From: Sipunculus nudus
Taxonomy: Eukaryota > Annelida > Sipuncula > Golfingiida > Sipunculidae
Assembly: GCA_026874595.1 (NCBI GenBank)
Contig: CM049312.1
Coordinates: 65,750,929 to 65,814,928 of the forward strand
Length of the DNA stretch: 64,000 nucleotides
Direction of reading: 5' to 3'
Position numbers and translations under genes: made by a program. The notes beneath the pieces were generated by a model that had not been told where the DNA came from, ran no database searches, and saw only the letters and a program-made list of their open reading frames with translations. Positions 49,201 to 61,000 of this stretch are shown here, in pieces. Each line of letters begins with the position of its first letter. Within the stretch, counting starts at the first letter, position 1.

Positions 49201-52041
49201 CCTTACACTGACTGACAGTTGTAACAACAATATGCAAATGTATCTTTTCTAGGTATAACGTAAATTTGTTATAGAAAATAGATGATACATCCTTAATCTG
49301 AAATTCTAGACTTTAAACAATTGTCCTTGCAATTAGAGCTGGTCATAACTTTGTATAAAGTTACCTGGCCTGATGTTGTATATGGACTGTAACCCTGTAC
49401 TTGTGTTATGTCTCACATATAACATAATATGGCTGGGAGTGAAGCAAGGGCTTGAATACCTTTGATCTAGTAATAGACACTAATGTGGCTACACCTGGCT
49501 CTGTAGATGACTCAATTGACCTGGAACTGCCCAAAGCCTAAGGTGGACTCCTTATCTAATTCTAACTCAATGTGTTGTCTAATTGTAACTGACAATGACC
49601 ACTGGTTGGTCAAATCCCTGTTTGGTCACAGCATAATGTATTGATGATTGCTATAAAGAACAAAGCTCTGGCCATGTCTAGAACTCAATTAACATCCTAT
49701 ACCTAAAGCCACATAAGTCAGATTACCCCTTTACTCCCTTGACCTGATTAGTCTCAGTTTCAGCTAATTAGCAGATTATGACTGAAAAAATTTAACCAGT
49801 GCCACATCTCAGTAGTTTGATGGCTTGTGATTAGCCAATACTATTCTAAAAGGTAACTTTGGGTACACATACTTTGAAGAAGTCTATTTTTTTCTTTACT
49901 TTTTTATATATTTAATATATACACAGAAGAAACCAGAAATCACATAATTTTTTTTCAAAAGGTAGGTGATTGGGCACCTTTAAGTAGAAACAGACACAAT
50001 AAACCAAACGTTTGTTTATTTCCCCTGTAAAATATGAAAACATATTTAAGGTATGTCAAATTATTATGTATATATTAAATCCATCTAACCAATCAAACAT
50101 GTCTTTAAGAAATATTTCACAAATTATGGTTTGAATTATTGTAAAAACGTATTCAAATTAATTTTTTATTCCAATCATCAAACATTTCATATAAATTAAT
50201 AATAAGCATGTCTTATATATGTGCTGTAAAATATCTTGATATGTAAACCTTTGGATCCGAAAACTATTTATAAATATTTTGCGGGCTGGACTTCGGGCAG
50301 GAAACTTAAAAAATGCGGGGCCGGGAGAGGACGGGCTGAAAGAAAATATTGCGGGGCAAGTGTGGGCTATAAGAATAGTAGTAACTGTGGCCCAGGGCAG
50401 GCTGAATTTATTTCTTTGATTGCGGGGTGGGCTGACAGGGTATGATGCTGGGTGGGTGCTTGTTCAATTTTTCAGCCAGCGCAGGGCCCTATCATGCATG
50501 CATGTTTAACACGCATGCCATCACTTGAAATTTCAACAGAGGTGTGCCAGGGTAAAAGGGCTGCCAAAGCCATCTTAGGGACCAGGGGCAGAGCTCCTAT
50601 GCAAGTAGCCAATAGGATTGCTTAAATCTAGTTAATGACAAAAGCAACTAGAATACGGGTAGTCGACAAGCGACTACGTGTATCCGCCAAAATCAGAGAA
50701 GGACAGGTGAAGTAAGGCATTGATTGAGTGGCAAGGGGATATAGAGTTACATGTGTTAAATATGGATCTCTGCCACATAAACATGATTGTAGGTGGCGCC
50801 ACCTGTTATTTGAACGAGAAACTATCCAAGATATATACACATGCAAAATTTCATATGGAAAAGTCAAACCACAGCAGAGATATGAGTAATTTTATCCTAC
50901 AGCAGACAAACAGATGGACGCTGTGCAAAAATGGCTGCAGGTGGCGCCACCATTTTTGTTCATGTTATAAAGCTATCCAAGGGCTACATTTGTGTAAAAT
51001 TTTTTTCCTGATCGGTTAAACGGTTCCTGAGTTATATGGATTTATGTGTGGAGTGTTAACGTGAATGTAGGTGGCGCCACCTGTCATAAAATCAAGAAAG
51101 CTATCTAGGATGTATACACATGCCGAATTTTAGGTGAATTAGTCAAACCACTGCAGAGATATGAGTGATTTTAACCCCAGGCAGATGAACAAATGGACAC
51201 TGTGCAAACATGGTTGCAGGTGGCGCCACCTTTTGTTGTGTATGTAATAAAGCTATCCCAGGGCTACATTTGTGTAAAATTTTTTTCCGGATCGGTCAAA
51301 CGGTTCCCGAGATATATGGGATTATGTGTGGAGCGTTAACGTGAATGTAGGTGGCGCCACCTGTCACAAAATCGAGAAAGCTATCTAGGATGTATATGCA
51401 TGCCGAATTTTAGGTGAATTAGTCAAACCACTGAAGAGATATGAGTGATTTTAACCCCAGGCGGATGAACAGATGGACACTGTGCAAACATGGTTGCAGG
51501 TGGCGCCACCTTTTGTTGTGTATGTTATAAAGCTATCCCAGGGCTACATTTGTGTAAAATTTTTTTCCGGATCGGTCAAATGGTTCCCGAGATATATGGG
51601 ATTATGTGTGGAGCGTTAACGTGAATGTAGGTGGCGCCACCTGTCACAAAATCAAGAAAGCTATCTAGGATGTATATGCATGCCGAAATTTAGGTGAATT
51701 AGTCAAATCACTGCAGAGATATGAGTGATTTTAACCCCAGGCAGATGAACAGATGGACACTGTGCAAACATGGTTGCAGGTGGCGCCACCTTTTGTTGTG
51801 TATGTTATAAAGCTTTCCCAGGGCTACATTTGTGTAAAATTTTTTTCCGGATCGGTCAAACGGTTCCCGAGATATATGGGTTTATGTGTGGAAACAGACA
51901 CACAAACGGACGCTGGGCAGAGACGAAAGGTCAGAGGTCAAGGTCACTTGGTTAGGCACCAGTTCACATGTGACCCGATAATTTGTGTAAGTTTTGGAAA
52001 AATCTGTCCAGTAGTCTCAGAGGAGTTCTCCGGAAACGAAC

Positions 52042-52072
<31 letters not shown>

Positions 52073-55000
52073 AACCCGGTCAAAAACATAGTATCCGCAA
52101 AACTTCGTTTTGGCGGATACAATGATTACATGAATAAATTGTATGTTTGACAAATTTTCATTAAACATTTCATTACAATACGGGCCAGAAAAAAAAACCC
52201 ATTGATATCAGAGATATCTCTAAAGGATTAGACTCATTAGAGTAACAAAGATGTCTAAGGTATCACCAAGATTACAGTGAACTTGTAATAATTTTTATAA
52301 TTATAAAGAGATTCTTTAGATGAAAACATGCTCATTGCCATTGTCATCTGAGACAGCAGTCTGGCACTTAACAGTCAGCTCCCCATTATCGACCACAGAA
52401 GTCCATCCACTGTGATGATATCAGGAGAATCATCTAACTAAAGCCGCAAGGTCGAGTTTTCAGCACACCAGGTTTCTAACTTAAGCCGCGTCTTTAGATA
52501 GAGAATCTATGGTACTAAACATTCTGAAGGATAAGCAATTAAAATAAATGCATCATGGAAGCAGGGCGAGAAAAGCGGTAGGGATTGCTTCTAGAGGTGA
52601 TAGGCATTGCAAATCTTAAGGCTAACGTTTAAATCAGTCTGGTTGGTATGTATGGTTAAACAGGATCTGCTTTGCACTCTCACTGAAATATACCCACTGA
52701 GTATCATTACCAGTGACAGTCAGGAAAATACACATTTTAATATGGCAGCAGTTCTTTCAAAAGCATTACAAATTTAATCTGTAATGTGGACTTGTCCCAA
52801 AACCTTGTATCTGATTTTATAAAAAACAACAAAAATGATGTGTAAAAACTTTGTTTTTATCTATTGTTTTTATATAATGCTTATATACTAACAATATGTC
52901 AATCGACACCAGAGTGATTGGCATTCACCTCTGTGAACTAGTTACCGTATTTCCTTGATCAGACGCCCGGCCTTAAATAGTCGCCTGCCTTGTTTAGTCG
53001 CCGGGGTAAAACAGTGTCCCAGAAAAATAAACGCCGGCCTTAAATAGACGCCGGTCTTGTTCACAGGCCTGGTGTCAGAGTAGTTTCCATGTTTGTCGCC
53101 AGATGTCTTATCCCTTCACTATAATTGGTGTATTTACCAGTCAAATTGACCAAAGATTGTTGTATGAATTTCGATTTGTGTTTTATTGATATTTAATTCT
53201 CCTGTAAATATGTTTTTATCTTACGTGAATGCCTGTTTCAATGCACGAGGGACACCAAATATTCCCGATCCGACCTTATGATTAAAGCCGATCACCGATC
53301 CTAATAAAAGCTCCACAAATACGTCAGCAGTGAGAAGCTAACACTTTCACTGCTGTCAAGCTAGATAAAAATAGTACCGCCTGATACAAGCGGTTAATCT
53401 TGGTACGGTAAAAGTATACCTAACGGATGATTGAACAGAACTGTTAAAATACGTTTGGGCACATATTTCTTGTGTAGCATGAAGACACCAAATGATGGTG
53501 TCAAGCGGTACAATTTGTAGCTACTGTCAAGCCAAATTACGCTCCTTGCGTTCATTTTTAAGCGCGTTAAGTGCGTCCCCATTGTTACCAGCACCAGGCT
53601 TCTGAGATAAACTTTAAAGTTGAAAATAGTATTACTCTATATTCAGAAATATTCCCGGCAGTAAATGTCACATACAAGTATATTCAAGGTCGGAAACGCT
53701 TCAACACGCTGTGTCAAGCTGAATCAGTTAAAAGTCGGACGGAAGGTGTCATGAAAACGAATTACGCAGTGCCGTTATATGTACCAGCCCCCCCGTTTTT
53801 CGATGGAACCAATATTAACAGTTCTCCACGGTGCACAGTTAATGGGAGAGTCAACCGTGTTAAGTATAAACCAGGTCAGAAACACTTGATTACGCTGTGT
53901 CGAGCTGAATCAGTTGAATAGTTGACGGGAGGAAAGTGTGATGAAAATGAATTACGCTGTGCCGATGGAACCACTGTTACCAGTTGTACGTTCATGGAAG
54001 AGCCACCCGTGTTCAGAGGGAAACAACACGCGGTGTAAAATAAATGGAACAGCCACATGAAACACCTGAGGCCCGCGCGGACAGATGCTTGTGGACAACT
54101 GCAATCTCTCGCTGTGATTCTCCGTTAATTCTCATTATGGTGCGTAATTGTGGAGATTGCGCGTTTCCCATATCCCTATGACATCTAAGGAAATTTCGTA
54201 AACACAATCCGTGTACCGGCAATGTTTTCAATTGTGTCCCTAAATAGTGACCGGCGGGTTTATTGTTTCGGCGTGTTCTATTTTTTTAGTTTGTCTGATG
54301 AGCATGATAATGTATTTTTAATAAACGCCGGCCTTAAATAGAAGCCGGCCTTGTTTAGACGCCGGGTCAAAGCAGGGTTTGAAAAAAATAAACGCCCGGG
54401 CGTCTGTTCAAGGAAATACGGTATTTGTCAGACTGGCTTGTTGGTGTTAACTGTAAGATCATGGCAAAATTTTTAGGCTTGTGTGTAAGTCTGATTGGAT
54501 TTTAGACCATGATATTTGGGAAAAAAATTTTTCGGCTATGTACATAAAAATTTACCATAGCAGCTTAGCTCTCTACTAGAATGTCATATCATTCAAAACA
54601 GTTCTGCTATTAATGGAGCAAAATGCTTCACATTAAAATCTGGCTGATATTATAATTTAAGGAATGAATATCAGTATCAGTCTTGTTTAGACAAATATGG
54701 TCAATTAACATTCAACAGCTCAAATTTGCCTATGCAGCCCTAATTGCCTGTTTATTGATCAACTAAAATGAAATGAGGCAAAAGTTATCACTGTGACATA
54801 CAAAGAGCTACCCTAACAATGTGAGAGTGGTGTCTGTCACTTCTGTCAACACCTGTGTCTTTGATAAAAAGTTTAACAAAAAGGCCAAAAAAAATAAAAG
54901 GTTTGGTTCTCAGGCACTTTTTTTCAGAAATCAATGTGGGCGGGTGCTTTTTTTATTTTAAATTTTTTGGTATGTTTAAAAAAAAATGACAAATGATAAG

Positions 55001-58000
55001 GGAAAAGCATGAAAATAACAGTTTTATTTTGCTAAATAAGTAAAAGCACTACAAAACAAAGGAAATTGTATGGTTTTATCTTCTTGAAAGAAATGTCGGA
55101 GCGGCAGCAGCTCAAAATTGGAAAGTTTTTATTGAAAATCAAAATAAAAATATTTGATGAGGGGGTTTAAAATTGATGCGGGCGGTGCCTGAGAACCATA
55201 CCTTTAATTTATTTTGGCCTAAGTGGTAGACAATCCTTATGAATGTTTTTAACCCTCAAGACAAAACAGTTCAATGTACAATGCATGTTATCTGCTTGAA
55301 TATTTAACCAGGCCGACAGGCCTTTTACCCCTGTGCAATGGGGTATATATCAGGTATAATACTTCCCTGCTGGTACATTACTTTTCAAGTTCATGTGTGA
55401 CATGTATATGTACAATGCAAGCACTTAACATTTTGAACCCATGTATAAGCACCAATTTCTCAAACGTCACTACTGAAATACTAGCATGGATATACACAAC
55501 ACAAAATGTAGGTAGCGCCATCAGTCTTGTGTATGATAAAGCCACGAAGATATGGATATACAAAAATTCAGGCAGATACATCAAACCACTCCTGGGCTAT
55601 GTTCACAGATGCATGAAACCCAAAAGCAATTGTAGGTGGCCCCACAAGTCTTGTATACAACAAAAGTATCAAAGATGTATCTACATGCATAATTTAAGGC
55701 TGATATTCATGTCAATTAAAACACTCCTTAGAAATAAGAAGGAGCATACCCTGTGGCCAAAAAATATTGTAAGTGGGGCCACCAGTCTTGTATTCGATGT
55801 GCCCATTTTCACCCTGATATATCAAATCCCTCCTCATAAATAAGCAGGGACATAAACTTTGTAAATATTATTGTAGGTGGCCCTCCCAGTCTTGTGTACA
55901 ATGAACCTATCTGAGATATATACATATGCCCAATTTTAGGCTGATATATCAAATTCCTCCTGAGAACTAAGCAGGGTCATACACTTTGCAAAAATTATAG
56001 AAGGTGGTGCCACCAGTCTTGTATATAATGCAACTATCGGTTATGTATAGATATATGCACAATTTCAAGCTGAGGTATCAAATCCCTCCTGAGAAATAAG
56101 CAGGTACATACACTACAGATGCAAAAGTCATTGTAGGTGCCCACACCAGTTTTGTATATGAGAAAGCCATCAAAGATGCATGGACATACATGCCAAATTT
56201 CAGGGTAATACTTCAAACTTCTCTTGAGTCAGATGCACTGGGCTGACCAAGCTCAGGTGAGGGGGGACGTTGCCACAAGTCAAGCAAAGCAACTGCATTG
56301 AGTGAACTCTTGACCTGTACCTGGCTACACTGAGTGAATTTTTGACTTAATTGTTGCAGAATCTGATACAGTTGGTAGTCTGCAAAGTTATAAATAGATT
56401 CAGACGTAAACTTGGTCTGTTGCCAAATCTGAAATAGCTGGCAGTTTGCCAAGCTTTTCATAGATACAGAAAAAATTTTGGCAAGTTGGCAAATCTTTTT
56501 ATGTATACATAATCAAAGACTACAATGTTTCTTTTTAAGCTTCATATTTATAAGATATTTTTTATCAAAATGTTCAGAATATTAACAGTTACCTATTCAG
56601 GGCTCTACATTAACTGTTAACCGCTAATAATTGGAGGGCAACTAAAAGTCAGCTCCCACTTGCCTGACTGGGCAAGTGGGTCCAACAAAAACCTTTAACC
56701 AAAGGCCTGAAAAAGGATGTTTGTGTTCTTTAATACAATCAAAGATTTTTGTGGGGCAAGTAAAAGTTCATGTGGGGCAAGTAAAAGCTAGATGTTACTT
56801 GCCTGACTGGGCAATTACTTTCAAAAGTTAATGTCAAGCCCTGCTACTGAAAGCAAAAATTAGAATACAGATATATTTTATTCATGGATTTATCTTACAT
56901 ATACCGTAAGTTGAATATGGACAAAAACTATTTATGTTGCCTGCACAGCTCTGCCTATATACCCCAAAAAGCTCAGTTTCTTAATACAATAAATCTACTT
57001 GTTTTGTTTACCAAAGTATCTCAGAGTCCTATCATTGTTAAATTTCCAATAATCCTGCTAAAAATAAATCTAAAAAAAAAATCATTTTTGTGCAACGTGG
57101 CAGATGTTGAAACAACAGTAGAAGACTATTGCAGCCCTCAGTTTGAAAGGGCTTACTAATGGCTACAAGACCAACTTCAGCTTTCTATGATTCTACCAAA
57201 ACTCAATGGATCCAATCTAAACTTACAGAATTGAGACAATTTTTACCCTACCCTAGGATAATTGTTGTGAAAAATTAAATCATTCAGCTTGACAGTTTTT
57301 TCATACAACATTTTTTCATCTGGAAGAGACATAATAATGAGGTTTTAACCAATATAAATTAGGTTGATGTAGGTGGTGCCACATAAACCTCAATTTTTTA
57401 TGTTAGTCACATGACCAACATTTGCACAAAACCTGGTGATGCTAGCTCCTATTGTCTGAGATTGTTATGTTAGTATGCTTACTTGGCCAACTGACCAATT
57501 TCAAATTACTGTAACTCAGCGAAAATTCATAGAACCCAAACCAATTGAAAACAAGGGACCCATGGGTCACGGCGCTCAGCTGAAGTTTGAAATTTAATAT
57601 TAAAATATATGCAAAAAAATATGCAAAATATTCTATTGTAATGTTTTTCATTTATATAAAAATATGAGAAGCTAAGAGGAAAGGGGCCCTCCTATTTGGT
57701 TATAGTAAAGTTCTAAATATATGATTACAAACTAATACTCTGACAAGACTGTCATGAAGAAAAACAGTAAAAGTTTTGAGATACTGTGATGCATATGAAA
57801 TTTACAGATGGACAGGCAAGTGGACAGAATGGACTAATACCTTTATTTCACTTTCAAGGGAATAATGCATTTAAGTTTATATATAAACCTATTTTTTAGC
57901 ATTTCCACTTTTTCAATTAAAAGTTTATATCTGAATCATTTTTTTACAAGTTTTATAAATTTATAATAAAAAAATGAAAATTTAAATTAAAATATTAGAA

Positions 58001-61000
58001 TTGTTGCAAAAGTTGCAAACTTTATATATCCAGAGTAAAAAAACTGATAATATAAGTTAAAATATTAGAACTGTTGCAAAAGTTGCAATCATTATATATC
58101 CAAAGTGTAGCTCATATTGGGTCATATTATGCATACACATATATTTTATTATTTTTAAATCACAAATGTTTAAGCTGAATTTAAAAGAAAATAATGCCAC
58201 AACATGGTATCTACAAGATAATTCCTTGAATCACTATTAAAAAGTTTTGCACATTGAAGTTTTCAGTACATGCTTGATTTTATTCACCGAGATAAAATAA
58301 AAGATTCAGTAAATTTTATAAAATAAAACATCTTTTCAAATAAAGTATACACACTGTTGGTTGAATGATCGACAAACAATATCATTGTGCTAATTACTAT
58401 CTCAGCTTTAATGTGTTACTGGAATTTATAGTCAATTTCACACCTGGTGAAGTTTTTACTCTTCTGAAGTAAGGAATTACTTATCTGATGAACATCCACA
58501 CTTTCATAGCGATACACCACTTTGTGGACACAATTAAATGTGCACTTAAATCATTGTAACCCTGGTGGTACAATACAAAATCTAAAATGTAGCATAGCCT
58601 AGAATAAGAATGAATCAAATACAGAAAATAATAACATTCATCAAGTTTATGCACCATCTGGGGGGGGGGGGGGGGGGGGCGTGCAGGGCAGAGGGGAAGC
58701 CTGCTGGTAGTGGCCAAGCTGAGCCAAGGCAAGCTGCCTGGGGTGGGTTACATAATGCAAGTGAAGGCTGTACTACTAGGTGGGCTAGATGTAAACAACA
58801 CATGACATGGTGTATGAAAACTTGAACAAAAGCTACTCTTTTCAATCACTAACTTTGATATTTCAGATTTTAAAAGATTAAATCCTTATGTATATATGCT
58901 GTGAAAATTAAATTAACAGTGCTTACAGGGAAAAAACGTGCCATTGCCAAAGTTGGACATAATTTAAGGTATTGATTTTTTATTTATGCTAATAACTTGA
59001 AAAATTTGCAAAATTCAGATCTAATTTTGGGTAAACAATTAAATCTTGATTAAATAAAGTTATGTTCCTGAAAAAAAGTCTCTAGCTTCAGCAATTCTCA
59101 TGTTAGGTGAGTAGATATATTTCCTGATTTTTTAAAAATTGCATTATATTTTGGCCCATAACTTCAAAATAATACACAACACTGATCTAATTTTTTTTTG
59201 TTTATAGAAGATTTATGGAAGAATATGAATACTAAATATTATCAAAAACAGATCAGTGGTTTTGATATTAGGCAGCCTTGAAGTGTAACAATTGCTTTTT
59301 TATGGAAAATGGAGGTTTTTCCTTAAAATCTCGAAGGAATGAAGTTCTAATGACCCAATTTTCGGTATGGTAGGAGATTTTGGGGACATCTAATGGTATG
59401 CAAAATTTTGGAATCGCAGGTCCAATGGTTTTTAAAATGTGCCCTGTTAACAGCTGGACAGACAGACGATGGACAATGGACCACAACTATAGCTCAGATG
59501 ACTTATAGTCAGCTGAGCTATACCTGAGAGAGCCCATCTCTGGGATCATTTGACATGTGACTGATTCTTGCGTTAAATTTGGTGATGCTAGCTGCAGCTA
59601 TTCTTGAGAAATTATGGGTTAAAGTACTGATGACAATGTACAAAAAAGGCTGATGCAGGTGGTGCCACCAATACCTTAATTTCAAAATGACTTGTTTGAC
59701 AAACATTTGCATAACATTTGGTGATGATAGCTCCAGCTGTTTCTGATATTGTAATTTGAATATGCTTTTTACACCAAATGACCAAGTTCAGCTTCCTGCC
59801 AAAAAATCACCAACCTGGAACAAACTGAACAAACTTGAGAGAGCTCACAGCTTCACTAAAATGAGAGGCACCTGACCTTAGAAATCTTGCATGGATTTTG
59901 CAGAAAAAAAACTTAAGTGAGATATTATACTGATTAATATTTCTATTGAGTTTTATCAAAATCCATTATATTCCTTGTACGTTATCACGGTGGCACCACA
60001 AATCAGTCTGTACAAAGCAGCCTGGTGACCTGTGAACTCATAAAATATGTGCCAATTTTTCTCAGAATTAAATTGAGGTGAGAAACTCTATTGGTAAAAA
60101 TGTTTAATGAGTTTCATGAAAATCTGTAGGATTTTTGGTAAGTCATCACGGTGCCTCCAAAGTGCGTTGAACACTGACGTCATTATATATGAGTGGATTT
60201 TCTGGAAATCAAACTTAGGTGAGATATTTTATTGATGAACATTTCTGTTGAGTTTTATTAAAATCCATCATATTCCTCGTAATTATTGTGGCCACACCAC
60301 AAAGTAGCCTGGTGACCTCTGACCTTATTACATATGCCTGGATTTTGTCCATGATTGAACTACTGTGAGATAATCTTTTGTTATGTAGCTATGGTGAGTT
60401 TTGTGAAAATCCGTCAATGTCCCGGTAAGTTATTGTGGCAACACTAAAAGTTAATGGATGGACAGTTGGTTTAATTACCATAATATGTCCTGTTACACAC
60501 AGGTGTATAAAAAAGGAACAGCTTAGCGAAGTATAAGAATTGTTCTTTTTGTAATAATAGCATGATATTTTCAGGATTAAGAGATAATAATGTAAGCTTC
60601 ATTTTCAGATTGTGAGGCATCTCTGAAATGACCTTGAAAGGTCACTGGGCATGGACATGTTTATATAAATAGCATATCTAAATTCAGCTTTCCTGCTTTG
60701 TTCACTTCAAATCCTTACTTGTAGTGCCTTTAAACATTTATCTGCCTTCAGGATGCCACCTTCAGGGTCAAACACAGCCCTGAAATCATCGGGTAGGCTA
60801 AACATAGGAAACTGTTTGTTGACTTGAGCACCGGTTAGACACTGGTGAACGCTACCGATCTTCTCCAGAGCACCAGCAGTGTCTTTAACAGATTGACAGT
60901 CAGACGGCCCAAACACAAGCAGCCCAGTCTTCCTGAAACAGAGAAGATCCAAAGTTCTTCACCCAAAATACTGGCTTCTGGTAATAATTTCATTTATAGG

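Noticed and set aside
55274-55843. 189-codon plus-strand ORF
   Set aside because: It runs through family D head and tandem units, with no recognisable domain and mixed repeat text; a chance open frame.
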